A stretch of 64,000 nt of DNA. Origin: RBG-16-66-20 sp040752005. GTDB taxonomy: Bacteria; Pseudomonadota; Gammaproteobacteria; Burkholderiales; SG8-39. Numbering within the stretch: position 1 is the stretch's first letter; every line of letters begins with the position of its first letter. A program made the position numbers and the translations under genes. Below, piece after piece: positions 47,662-56,900 of the stretch. Location: the NCBI GenBank assembly GCA_040752005.1, contig JBFMFX010000001.1:186001-250000 (forward strand), read 5' to 3'. The notes beneath the pieces are model-generated. The model was given only the letters and a program-made list of their open reading frames with translations. It was not told where the DNA came from and did no database searches.

Positions 47662-48420
47662 GTGCTGGAGGTCAGCGGGCTCACGAAGCGCTTCGGCGGC
47701 TTCGCGGCGATCGAGAACGTCTCGTTCCGGCTCGAAGAGGGCGAGATCCTCGGCCTGATCGGACCGAACGGCTCGGGAAAGAGCACGACGTTCAACGTGA
47801 TCGCCGGGCTGTACGCGCCGACCGGTGGGTCGGTGCGGTTCCGCGGCGAGGAGATCGGGGGGCTCGCTCCAGCCGAGATCTGCCACCGGGGCATCGCGCG
47901 CACCTTCCAGATCCCGCGGCCGTTCCGCAAGCTGACGCTGTTGGAGAACGTGGCGCTTGCCGCCTTCTACGGCCGCGCGCCACACCCGCCGCGCGGCCGC
48001 GCCTGGGCGCTCGCGCGCGAGGCGCTGGAGCTGGTCGGGCTGCCCGCCGGGCCGCAGGCGCGCGTGGACGGGCTGGGCGCCGCCGGTCTCAAGAAGCTGG
48101 AGCTGGCGCGCGCGCTCGCCACCCAGCCGAAGGTGCTGCTTGCCGACGAGTCGCTCGGCGGGCTCGATGAGCACGAGATGGAACAGGCGGCGGCGCTCCT
48201 TGCCTCGATCCGGCGCGAGCGCGGCATCAGCATCGTCTGGGTCGAGCACATCATGGGCGTGCTGATGCGCGTGGTGGACCGCTGCATCGTGCTCGATCAC
48301 GGCGAGGTGATCGCGGCCGGAAAGCCCGAGCAGGTGGCGCACGACCCGCGCGTGATCGAGGTCTACCTCGGTGCGGAGGCGGCCGCGGTGCAGGCGGTCG
48401 CGGCGGCAAGGGCCGGCTGA
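47662..48420 (+). CDS. livG: ABC transporter ATP-binding protein, LivG type
   Basis: A 252-residue ATPase. Walker A is GPNGSGKSTTFNVIAG, the Q-loop is ICHRGIARTFQIPRPF, and Walker B is KVLLADESLGGLDEHEME. The signature that is usually LSGGQ is degenerate here: GLGAAGLKKLELARALATQ, as in a LivG subgroup with LTLAGRKRLE. The DESLGG replaces the usual DEPxAG. ATP hydrolysis drives import with LivF. GTG start. The stop overlaps the next ATG (TGATG). Confidence 0.9.
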   Translation: MLEVSGLTKRFGGFAAIENVSFRLEEGEILGLIGPNGSGKSTTFNVIAGLYAPTGGSVRFRGEEIGGLAPAEICHRGIARTFQIPRPFRKLTLLENVALAAFYGRAPHPPRGRAWALAREALELVGLPAGPQARVDGLGAAGLKKLELARALATQPKVLLADESLGGLDEHEMEQAAALLASIRRERGISIVWVEHIMGVLMRVVDRCIVLDHGEVIAAGKPEQVAHDPRVIEVYLGAEAAAVQAVAAARAG

Positions 48421-49124
48421 TGCTCGCCCTCGCGGGCGTGTGCGCCGGCTACGGCACGTTCCAGGCACTGTTCGACGTGAGCCTGGAGGTGCGCGCCGGC
48501 GAGTCGGTGGCGGTGATCGGCCCGAACGGCGCCGGCAAGACGACGCTGCTCAGGGTGATCTCCAAGCTGATCGAGGCGAGCGCCGGCGAGATCACGATGG
48601 AAGGTGCGCGCCTGAACGAGGTACCGGCGCACGAGGTGATCGCGCACGGCATCGCCCACGTGCCCGAGAACCGGCGGCTTTTTCCGCGCCTGACGGTGGA
48701 GGAGAACCTGCGCATCGGCGCCTTCCACCGCGCCGCGCGCGCGAAGTTCGCCGAGCGGCTCGGCTTCGTGTTCTCGCTTTTCCCGCGCCTTGCCGAGCGG
48801 CGCGCGCAGCCGGCGGGCACGCTCTCCGGCGGCGAGCAGCAGATGTGCGCGATCGGTCGCGCGCTGATGAGCGGCCCGAAGCTGCTGCTGCTGGACGAAC
48901 CTTCGGCCGGCCTTGCGCCGGTGGTGGTGCAGTCCATCTTCGCGCTGGTGAAGCGCATTTGCGGCGAGGGCTACACCGTGCTCATCGTCGAGCAGAACGT
49001 GCAGCAGGTGCTGAAGGTCGTGGATCGGGCCTATCTTCTGGAAACCGGTCGCATCAAGGCGAGCGGCACCTCGGCCGAACTGCTCGCGAGCCAGACGATC
49101 CGCAAGGCGTATCTGGGGCTGTAG
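48420..49124 (+). CDS. livF: ABC transporter ATP-binding protein, LivF type
   Basis: A 234-residue ATPase, a standard LivF. Walker A GPNGAGKTTLLRVISKLI, Q-loop segment AHVPENRRLFPRLTVEENLR, signature LSGGEQQMCAIGRALMSGP, and Walker B KLLLLDEPSAGLAPVVVQ are all canonical. It pairs with the LivG-type ATPase. It starts in the overlap with the previous gene and ends at the base before the LivH-type permease start. Confidence 0.93.
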   Translation: MLALAGVCAGYGTFQALFDVSLEVRAGESVAVIGPNGAGKTTLLRVISKLIEASAGEITMEGARLNEVPAHEVIAHGIAHVPENRRLFPRLTVEENLRIGAFHRAARAKFAERLGFVFSLFPRLAERRAQPAGTLSGGEQQMCAIGRALMSGPKLLLLDEPSAGLAPVVVQSIFALVKRICGEGYTVLIVEQNVQQVLKVVDRAYLLETGRIKASGTSAELLASQTIRKAYLGL

Positions 49125-49994
49125 ATGGAGATCTTCGACGTCTTTCTGCTGGAAGCGGTGCTCAACGGAATCCTGCTCGGAGGGTTGCTGGCGCTGCTGT
49201 CGCTCGGCCTCAACCTCGTCTTCGGCGTCATTGACGTGGTGTGGATCTGCTACGCCGAGCTGATCATGATCGGCATGTACGCGGTGTACGTGCTGCACGT
49301 GCAGCACGGCTGGCCGCTCGTGCTCGCGATGGCGGCGGCGGTGGCGATCGTCGCCGCACTGGGCGCGGCGCTGCACCAGTTCGTCATCCGGCCGGTGCTC
49401 GCGGCCGAGCCGATCAACCAGCTCCTCGTCACCGGCGGGGTGCTCTTCTTTCTCCAGGCAGCGGCAACGCTCGCCTTCGGTATCGAGTTCCGCAACCTCG
49501 GCGTGAGGATGCCGCCGCTTCAGCTCGGGGAGATGTCGTTCTCGACACCGCGCATCATTGCGTTCGCGGTGGCGCTCGCCGGCGTCGTCGCGACCTACCT
49601 CTTTCTCACGCGTACCTACGCCGGGATCGCGATCCGCGCCATCAGCCAGGACCGGGCGATCATGCCGCTCATGGGCGTGAGCCCGGGCCGCATCTACCTG
49701 CTCACCTCGGCGCTCGGCGGCGCGCTCGCCGGGCTGGGGGCGTGCCTGCTCGTGCTGCAGTACGACGTGCACCCGGCGATCGGCCTGTCGTTCGGCCCGA
49801 TCACCTTCCTCGTCTGCGTGCTCGGGGGCCTGGGCAACCTGCTCGGCGGGCTGGTCGCTGCGTTCATCTTCGCCCAGTTCATCTCGGTGGGCGGGTTTTT
49901 CTTCCACCTCGAGTGGGGCTACGTGATCGCCTTCGTCTTCTTCATTGCGGTGATGTTCTGGCGCCCGCAGGGCATCCTCGGGAGCCGCGGATGA
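49125..49994 (+). CDS. livH: ABC transporter permease, LivH type
   Basis: A 289-residue permease with about eight membrane segments. Opening LEAVLNGILLGGLLALLSLG and LGLNLVFGVIDVVWICYAEL are typical of LivH. The ATPase-contact segment is TRTYAGIAIRAISQDRAIMP followed by LMGVSPGRIYLLTSALGG. It forms the membrane channel with the LivM-type protein. Its stop overlaps the next ATG by 4 bp. Confidence 0.92.
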   Translation: MEIFDVFLLEAVLNGILLGGLLALLSLGLNLVFGVIDVVWICYAELIMIGMYAVYVLHVQHGWPLVLAMAAAVAIVAALGAALHQFVIRPVLAAEPINQLLVTGGVLFFLQAAATLAFGIEFRNLGVRMPPLQLGEMSFSTPRIIAFAVALAGVVATYLFLTRTYAGIAIRAISQDRAIMPLMGVSPGRIYLLTSALGGALAGLGACLLVLQYDVHPAIGLSFGPITFLVCVLGGLGNLLGGLVAAFIFAQFISVGGFFFHLEWGYVIAFVFFIAVMFWRPQGILGSRG

Positions 49995-50989
49995 CGCGTG
50001 CGCTGCCCTGGCTCGGTCTTGCGCTGCTTGCGGCGCTGCCGCTGAGCGGCATCGGCAACTATCCGCTGCACCTCGTCATCATGTGCCTGCTGTGGGCCTA
50101 TGTGTACACCAGCTGGTCCATCATGGGACGGCTCGGGCTGGTGAGCCTGGGCCACGGCGCCTTCCTCGGCATCGGCGCCTACTCGGTGGTGATGCTGTGG
50201 AACCACTTCGGCGTCTCGCCCTGGATCGGCGCGCTCGTCGCGGTGGCGGCTTCGGCAGCGGTGGCGCTCGCGATCGGGCTGCCGTGCTTCCGCTTCCGGA
50301 TCGTCGGCCATTATTTTGCGCTGGTGACGCTTGCGCTCGCCGAGGTGACGCGCCTGGTCATCGTCGCGCTGCGCGACCAGACCGGCGGCTCGCTCGGCGC
50401 GACGCCCAACACCGCGCTCGCGCAGGGCAACACCTGGTCGCTCGAGGCGCTGCAGTTCTCCGACAAGCGGGTCTGGTTCTACGCCATCCTCGGCTTCTGG
50501 CTGCTCGCCCTGTGGGTATGGGCGCGCGTAGACCGCAGCATGACGCGGCTTGCGCTGGAGGCGATCAGCCAGGAAGAGGACGCCGCCGCCTCGATCGGCA
50601 TCCACGTGACGCGCTCCAAGCTCCTGGTCACGCTGATCTCGGCGGTGATGACGAGCGTCGGGGGCGTGCTCTACGCCCAGTACCAGCTCTACGTCAACCC
50701 GGAGACTGTCTCCGGGATCGGCATCTCGCTGCAAATGGTGTTCGGCGTCATCGCCGGCGGCATGTTCGTCATGCTCGGGCCCACCGTCGGGGCGGTGTTC
50801 ACGCTGCTCCTTGCCGAAGGCTTGCGTCTTGCGCTCGGCGAATCGTTCAAGCAGTTGCCGGCGCTCGACCTCGCGATCTACGGCCTGATGCTGGTGTTTT
50901 TCATCATCTACATGCCGAAGGGCATCCTCGGCGCGGCGCTCGAGGCGTGGCGAAGGCGCGCGCCTATGCCAGCACCCGCTCCACGCTGA
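49991..50989 (+). CDS. livM: ABC transporter permease, LivM type
   Basis: A 332-residue permease with about nine to ten membrane segments. SIMGRLGLVSLGHGAFLGIG is the LivM signature region, and the coupling segment is RLALEAISQEEDAAASIGIH. The frame is open further upstream, but the ATG at 49991, in a 4-bp overlap with livH, begins the typical sequence (MTRALPWLGLALLAALPLSG). It completes a receptor, two ATPases, two permeases set. The 3' end overlaps the convergent gene at 50964 by 26 bp. Confidence 0.92.
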   Translation: MTRALPWLGLALLAALPLSGIGNYPLHLVIMCLLWAYVYTSWSIMGRLGLVSLGHGAFLGIGAYSVVMLWNHFGVSPWIGALVAVAASAAVALAIGLPCFRFRIVGHYFALVTLALAEVTRLVIVALRDQTGGSLGATPNTALAQGNTWSLEALQFSDKRVWFYAILGFWLLALWVWARVDRSMTRLALEAISQEEDAAASIGIHVTRSKLLVTLISAVMTSVGGVLYAQYQLYVNPETVSGIGISLQMVFGVIAGGMFVMLGPTVGAVFTLLLAEGLRLALGESFKQLPALDLAIYGLMLVFFIIYMPKGILGAALEAWRRRAPMPAPAPR

Positions 50990-51701
50990 CGCGGCGCAGG
51001 TCCATTTCGAACTCCAGGCCCTCGATCGGCGGGCGGGCGTAGTGCCATGTCAGCGTGTGGCCCGCGCGCCGCGCCACCTCCTCGACGGGAAAGCGACGTG
51101 CGGTATAGACCTGCACCGCGGTGGCGTCTTGCCAGCCGAAGCCGCCGAGCGCGCGCATACGCTGCTGCATCATGTCGAGCACCCACGCCGCTTTCGCCGC
51201 CATGCCGGATTCGGAGGTGTCGCCGCGCGCGACGATATCGCCGGGAAAATCGCCGCCTTCCGGCCACTCGCCGCTGCCGGCGACGACGAAGTCCGGCGCG
51301 GCGCGCCCGGCCGGCACCGTGTAGCTGAAAGCGTAGAACGAAGGCTCCTCGGGCGGGTCCACCGCCGGCGCGACGTTCGAGCGCGCGACCGGATTAAGCC
51401 CGTTGCGGTACAGGCTCCAGTCCTCGAGCACCGCGACGTAGCCGACATTGAACACGGAAAACCCGGCGAACGAAAACGGCCGCGGCGAGCGAAGCTCCGC
51501 CGCGCACAGCGCGGTCTTCGGCCGGCCGAGCGCGGCGAGGTATGCGGCGATGCGCGCGAAGCCCTCGGCGACCGGCAGCGGCTGCGCCAGGCGCACCCGC
51601 TCGATGGTGAAGCCGGGAAGCGCCACGACGCCCTGCGAGTAGGCAAACACGCCTTCGAGGAAGGCGAAACCGCCGTCGGGCAAGGGGGTCAGGGCGCTCA
51701 T
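50964..51701 (-). CDS. RidA-like protein, possibly CnbZ-type aminomuconate deaminase
   Basis: A 245-residue cytosolic protein, starting MSALTPLPDGGFAFLEGVFA at 51701. The C-terminal half has RidA-like features: GDTSESGMAAKAAWVLDMMQ, then WQDATAVQVYTARRFPVEEV, resembling the AxxxLxNIxAVLexAG and vk.tvyltd blocks. I recall similar 240-250 residue proteins grouped with the 2-amino-5-chloromuconate deaminase CnbZ; this is from memory. If right, it would remove the amino group from an aminomuconate in aromatic amine degradation. It is convergent with the ABC importer. Confidence 0.55.
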   Translation of the reverse strand: MSALTPLPDGGFAFLEGVFAYSQGVVALPGFTIERVRLAQPLPVAEGFARIAAYLAALGRPKTALCAAELRSPRPFSFAGFSVFNVGYVAVLEDWSLYRNGLNPVARSNVAPAVDPPEEPSFYAFSYTVPAGRAAPDFVVAGSGEWPEGGDFPGDIVARGDTSESGMAAKAAWVLDMMQQRMRALGGFGWQDATAVQVYTARRFPVEEVARRAGHTLTWHYARPPIEGLEFEMDLRRVSVERVLA

Positions 51702-51837
51702 CCGGGTTCTCGCCAACCGGACTTTAGCCCACTGGCACCGCGGCGCGGCAAGGAAGCTGATTTAAACTGACCGGCATGCGAAGACCGCAACCGCACGATG
51801 CGAAGCACCGGCCACCGATGACAGAGCCGGGTCGGCC

Positions 51838-52020
51838 ATGAACAAGAACCGCCTCGACGAAAGCGCGCTGGAAGTCACCGAGTTCTGCCTCGGCACCATG
51901 ACCTGGGGCGAGCAGACGAGCGAACGCGAGGCCCACGAGCAGATCGCCTGGGCGCTCGATCGCGGCATCAACTTCGTGGACACCGCGAACGCCCTCTACC
52001 CTAGCCCGGCGGTGCAATAG
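51838..52020 (+). pseudogene. Truncated aldo/keto reductase N-terminus (Tas-like)
   Basis: Only 60 residues remain of a family that is normally about 340 long. MNKNRLDESALEVTEFCLGT followed by MTWGEQTSEREAHEQIAWAL and GINFVDTANALYPSPAVQ matches the first strands of Tas-type aldo/keto reductases. It breaks off just after the first catalytic Asp region; the catalytic Tyr, Lys and His and the whole barrel are gone. The next gene begins 4 bases later, so the rest has been deleted, not interrupted. Confidence 0.75.
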
Positions 52021-52023
52021 GCG

Positions 52024-52332
52024 ATGTGGGAGGCCGCCGCGCTGATCGCGCTTGCCGCGGGGACGCTCTTCTGGGCCGACAGCCTGCGCGCGCGCGAACG
52101 GGCGCTCGCAGCGAGCCGCCGCGCCTGCGAGCGCCGGGGCCTGCAGCTTCTGGACGAGACGGTGGCGTTCGCCTCGCTTCGCCTGGCGCGCGACGAGGAC
52201 GGAAGGATCCGGCTCCGGCGCATCTACACGTTCGAATTCTCCGACACCGGCGACAACCGCCGCCACGGCGCGATCGTGCTCGTGGGCGAGCAAATTACCG
52301 AGCTGCGGCTGGAGCCGCCGCTCGCGCAGTGA
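52024..52332 (+). CDS. DUF3301 family protein
   Basis: A 102-residue small protein with an N-terminal membrane segment (WEAAALIALAAGTLFWADSL). A conserved soluble part contains ACERRGLQLLDETVAFASLR and RRIYTFEFSDTGDNRRHGAI, the hallmarks of DUF3301. The function is unknown. The family is common in beta- and gammaproteobacteria. It lies 10 bp before the flavin reductase gene and is probably cotranscribed with it. Confidence 0.85.
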   Translation: MWEAAALIALAAGTLFWADSLRARERALAASRRACERRGLQLLDETVAFASLRLARDEDGRIRLRRIYTFEFSDTGDNRRHGAIVLVGEQITELRLEPPLAQ

Positions 52333-52342
52333 GGCGCGCCCG

Positions 52343-53083
52343 ATGAGCCGCTGGCTCGAAGGCCGCGTGATCGAGAACCGGCACTGGACCGAGACGCTTT
52401 TTTCCCTGCGGGTCGAGGGCGTGGCGCTGCGGTTCGAGGCGGGGCAGTTCGTGCGCATCGCGCTCGACGTGGCGGGCGAGCGCATCGCGCGGCCGTTCTC
52501 GTTCGTCAACCCGCCCCAGGATCCGGTGCTCGAGTTCTACGGCGTGATCGTGCCCGAGGGGCCGCTCTCGCCGCGCCTTGCGCGCCTTGCGCCGGGCGAC
52601 ACGCTGTACGTCGCGGACAATCCGTCGGGCTTTCTCGTGCTGTCCGAGGTGCCGCCTGCGGAAGACCTGTGGCTCGTTTCGACCGGAACCGGGATCGCGC
52701 CGTTTCTCTCCATCCTGCGCACCGAAACGTGCTGGGAACGGTACCGGCGCGTGGTGCTTGTGCATGGGGTGCGCCGTGCCGCGGAGCTGAGCTACCGCGA
52801 GCGGATCGAAGCGATCGCGCGCGAGCGCCCCGGGCGCCTGGTCTATGTGCCGTTCGTCTCGCGCGAGCGCGCACCGGGTGCGCTCGAAGGGCGCATTCCG
52901 GCGGCGATCCGCGACGGGCGCCTCGAGGCAGCCGCCGGCCCGATCAGCTCCGAGCGAAGCCAGTTCATGCTGTGCGGCAACCCGCAGATGCTGATGGATG
53001 TCAGCGCGGCGCTCGCCGAGCGGGGCCTTCGCAAGCACCGCCGCCGCTCGCCGGGCCACATCACGGTGGAGGCGTTCTGGTAG
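52343..53083 (+). CDS. Ferredoxin/flavodoxin--NADP+ reductase
   Basis: A 246-residue FAD/NAD-binding reductase. The FAD-binding RPFSFVNPPQDPVLEFYGVI follows GQFVRIALDVAGERI, and the NADP-binding motif is LVSTGTGIAPFLSILRTE. The C-terminus is HRRRSPGHITVEAFW, with the terminal aromatic Trp of the bacterial FPR subclass. It transfers electrons between NADPH and ferredoxin or flavodoxin, and could serve the cytochrome P450 at 60310 (inference). The start ATG follows a GAGGCG site by a few bases. Confidence 0.92.
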   Translation: MSRWLEGRVIENRHWTETLFSLRVEGVALRFEAGQFVRIALDVAGERIARPFSFVNPPQDPVLEFYGVIVPEGPLSPRLARLAPGDTLYVADNPSGFLVLSEVPPAEDLWLVSTGTGIAPFLSILRTETCWERYRRVVLVHGVRRAAELSYRERIEAIARERPGRLVYVPFVSRERAPGALEGRIPAAIRDGRLEAAAGPISSERSQFMLCGNPQMLMDVSAALAERGLRKHRRRSPGHITVEAFW

Positions 53084-53094
53084 CGCTGCGTGTC

Positions 53095-53910
53095 GTGGTG
53101 CTCGCGGCGGCGCTCGCCGTCCTCGGCGGCTGCAGCGCGGTGCGCCTTGCCTACGACAACGCCGATACGCTGCTCGCCTGGCAGGCGAACAGCTGGTTTG
53201 ACTTCCAGGGCGAGCTGGCCGAGGAGCGCGACCGGCGCATCGCCGCGTTTCTCGCCTGGCACCGCGCACACGCATTGCCGCAGTACGCAAGGCTCGCCGA
53301 GGAGGCGGCGCGGCGCCTGGAACGCCGCCTTGTCCGCGCGGACCTCGAGTGGGCGTACGACGTCGCGTTCGCGCAGATCCGGGAGGCGCTCGCCGCTGCG
53401 GCATGGGAGGCCGCACCGCTGCTCGATCGGCTCGAGGCCGAGAACCTGTCGCATTTTGAAGCCCGTCTCGCCGAAGAGAACCGCAAGTTCGCGCGCGAGC
53501 ACCTGCGCCCGCCGCCGGAGGAGCGGCGCAAGCAGCGGCTGCAGCGCACCGTTGACCGGCTGGAGGACTGGCTGGGGGATCTGTCGGAAGCTCAGCTCCG
53601 GCTTGTCCGGAGCTACAATGAGCGCGCCCCGCTCGCCGACGAGATGCGCGCGCGGGAACACCAGCGGCTTCAGCGCGAGCTGGTGGCGATGCTGCGCGCG
53701 AGGGAGGCGACGCGCAAGCTTGCCGACTGGGCCCCGAACTGGGACCGCAACCGCGAGCCTGCCTACGCCGAGGCGATCCGGCGCATCCGGACGGAGACCA
53801 TGGAGATGCTGCTCGATCTGGACAGGACGCTCACGGGCGTGCAGCGCCGCGCCGCGGTCGCGCGGCTGCGATCGTGGGCGGCCGAATTCGAGCGCCTGGT
53901 GCGCCAATGA
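53095..53910 (+). CDS. DUF6279 family lipoprotein
   Basis: About 271 residues. The lipobox is AALAVLGGCSAVRLAYDNAD, with the LAYDNADTLLAW block typical of this family. The rest is a highly charged helical protein (EARLAEENRKFAREHLRPPP, TVDRLEDWLGDLSEAQLRLV). The start is uncertain: GTG at 53095 gives a short signal with no positive residue, while a CTG at 53086 would add Leu-Arg. The only GGAGG lies at 53068-53072, inside the preceding gene's end. Function unknown; outer-membrane or periplasmic-face location is likely. Confidence 0.8.
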   Translation: MVLAAALAVLGGCSAVRLAYDNADTLLAWQANSWFDFQGELAEERDRRIAAFLAWHRAHALPQYARLAEEAARRLERRLVRADLEWAYDVAFAQIREALAAAAWEAAPLLDRLEAENLSHFEARLAEENRKFAREHLRPPPEERRKQRLQRTVDRLEDWLGDLSEAQLRLVRSYNERAPLADEMRAREHQRLQRELVAMLRAREATRKLADWAPNWDRNREPAYAEAIRRIRTETMEMLLDLDRTLTGVQRRAAVARLRSWAAEFERLVRQ

Positions 53911-56900
53911 ACGAACGCGCCGAGGCACCGCGCGAGCAACCGGCGCTGCGGCCGGAGGAGGGCCTGCCCGGCTACGCCGGTCTGCCGCGCGATACGCAGC
54001 TCGAGTACAAGGCGATCCTCGCCAACGCCTCGATCGGCATCGCCTTCACCCGCGACCGCAAGTTCTTCCTCTGCAACCCGAAGTTCGCCGAGATGTTCGG
54101 CTGGAAGCCCGAGGAGCTGATCGGCCAGCCGGGCGTGGTCGTCTATCCCTCGCGCGAGAGCTACGAGGCGCTCGGCGCGATCGCGGTGCCGATCCTCTCC
54201 TCGGGCCGCCAGCTCGACATCGAGTGGGAGGGCAGGCGCAAGGACGGTAGCACGTTCCTGTGCCGGATGATCGCCAAGGCGATAGACCCGGTGCGCACGC
54301 AGCAAGGCACGGTATGGATCGTCGAGGACATCACCGAGAGGAAGCGCCAGGCTGACGAGCTCGCGCGCCTCGCGCGCGAACAGGAGGCGATATTCAACGC
54401 CGCCTCGATCGGTATCTGCTTCGTGCGCGATCGCAGGATCGTGCGCTGCAATCGCCGCTTCGAGGAGCAGTACGGCTATGGGCCGGGCGAACTGATCGGA
54501 CGGCCGACGTCCGAGCTCTACGCGTCGGAGGAAACCTGGCGCGCCGTGGGCGAGGCTTACGCGAAGGTCGCCGCGGGCCAGACCTACACCACAGTGGCGC
54601 TCACGCGGCGCAAGGACGGCAGCACCTACTGGTCGCGGCTCACCGGCTGCGCGGTGGACCCGGGCAACCCGGCGCGCGGCTCGGTCTGGCTCGACGAGGA
54701 CATCACCGAGCAGAAGCGCGCGCAGGAGGAGCTGCAGCGCGTGCTCGCCGAGCAGCAGGCGCTCACCGACAACGTCGTGGTCGGCATCGCGTTCGTGCGC
54801 GACCGCAGGATCGTGCGCTGCAACCGGCGCTTCGAGGAGATGTTCGGGCGGGGGGCCGGCGAAGCCGACGGCATGTCGGTGCGCGAGCTGTACTTCACCG
54901 ACGAGCAGTACGAAAAAGGGGGAGCCAACTACCCTGTGCTCGACGCCGGTGGGCCGGTTTCGGACGAACACTGGCTGCGCCAGCGCGACGGCTCCGGATT
55001 CTGGTGTCGCGTCTCCGGCCGCGCGGTCGCACCCGGCGAGCCGGCGCGCGGCTACGTGTGGCTGTTCGAGGACATCACCGACCGAAAGCGCGCGGACGAG
55101 GAACTCAAGCGTCTGCTGCGCGAGCAGGAGCTGATCCTCGACAACGCCACCGTCGGGATCGTGTTCGTGCGCAACCGCGTGATCCAGCGCGTCAACCGCT
55201 GCATGGAGGAGATGACCGGCTACAGTGCCGCGGAGCTGGTCGGGGCCTCGAGCGCGCTGCTCTTCGCCGATCGCGCCGACTGGGAGCGGGCGGTGGAGCT
55301 TGCCTACGCCACGACGCCGCCGGGGGGCATTCATGAGACCGAGTGGCGCTTCCGGCGCAAGGACGGCTCGACCTTCATCTGCCGCACCCGCGGCCGGCGC
55401 ATTGACGCGGGTGAAGCCGAGCAGGAGTGGATCTGGAGCATGGAGGATGTCAGCGCCGAGCGCGAAGCTGAGGAACGTGTACGGCGCGCGCTCGCCGAGC
55501 AGGAGCTGATCGTCGAGAACGCGCAGGTCGGCATCGTGTTTGCCAAGGACCACGTCATCCAGCGCGTCAACCGGCGCGCCGCCGAGATGCACGGCTACGC
55601 TCCCGAAGAGATGCGGAACCTTCCGCTGTGGGTGCTGCACGCCGACAGCGAGCGCGGCCGCAGCGAAGGCGCTCTAGTCTACGCGGCGACGCCGCCGGGC
55701 GGCACGCACGCGGCCGAAGTCTCGCTGCGGCGCAAGGACGGCTCGATCTTCGCTGGGCGCGCGGTCGGGCGTAGGGTGGATTCGGGCACGGCCGAGCAGC
55801 AGTGGATCTGGATCGTCGAGGACATTACCGCCGAGCGCGAGATGCGCGCTGCGCTCGAGCGCATGGTCGCCGAGCGCACGCAGGAGCTGGTGTCCGCCAA
55901 CCGCCGCCTGGAGGCCGAGATCTACGACCGCAAGCAGGCCGAGGAGCGCGCCCAGCACCTGGCCGATCACGATCCGCTCACCGGGCTGCCGAACCGGCGG
56001 CTGCTGGAGGACCGCCTCGGCCAGGCGATCGCGCGCGGCGGCCGCACGCAAAAGCCCACCGCGGTGATGTTCGTGGACCTCGATCACTTCAAGGCGATCA
56101 ACGACACGCTCGGCCACGCGGTCGGGGATGTGGTGCTCAAGGAAGTGGCCGAGCGGCTGGTGCGGCAACTGCGCTCGGCAGACACCGTGTGCCGGCTCGG
56201 TGGCGACGAATTCGTCGTCGTGTTGCCGGAGATCGCGCGCGCCTCGGACGCCGCGCCGGTGGCGCAGAAGATCCTCGAAACCGTCGCGCAGCCGTTCCGC
56301 GTCGAGGACCGCGAGCTGCAGATCTCAGCCTCGATCGGTATCAGCGTGTTCCCGGACGACGGCGCCGAGGCCGAGACGCTGATTCGCAACGCCGACGCCG
56401 CGATGTACCACGCCAAGGAAACCGGCCGCGCCGGTTACCAGTTCTTCACCGAGCAGATGAACGTCGCCGCTTCGCGGCGCGTCGCGATCGAAAACGAATT
56501 GCGCCGCGCGTTGCAGGAATACGCGCTGCGCGTGCACCTGCAGCCGATCGTCGAGGCGGCGAGCGGTGCGGTGGTCGGATACGAGGCGCTGCTGCGCTGG
56601 CAGCACCCGGAACGCGGCCTGCTCTCGCCGGCGGAGTTTTTGCAGATCGCCGAGGACACCGGCCTTACCCCGAGAATCGGCGAATGGGTGCTGCGCGAGG
56701 TCTGCCGCTGGATCGCGTTCGTCGGGCCGGAGCGCGCGCTGCCGGTGAGCGTCAACCTGTCGTTACGCCAGTTCACCGACCCGCGCCTGGCCGAGCGGGT
56801 CGCCGGCGCCCTGCGCGATTCGGGCGTGCCGCCGCGGCTGCTGCAGCTCGAGGTGAGTGAGGCGACCGCGATGCAGCACGCCGAGGCGGCACAGGCGACG

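Noticed and set aside
47662..48420. LivG-type ATPase considered as a pseudogene because its LSGGQ signature is degenerate
   Set aside because: Walker A, Q-loop and Walker B are intact, and a LivG subgroup carries a similar LTLAGRKR-type signature.
53763..55640. Minus-strand frame with repeated segments opposite the PAS array
   Set aside because: The repeats only mirror the PAS-coding repeats on the plus strand.
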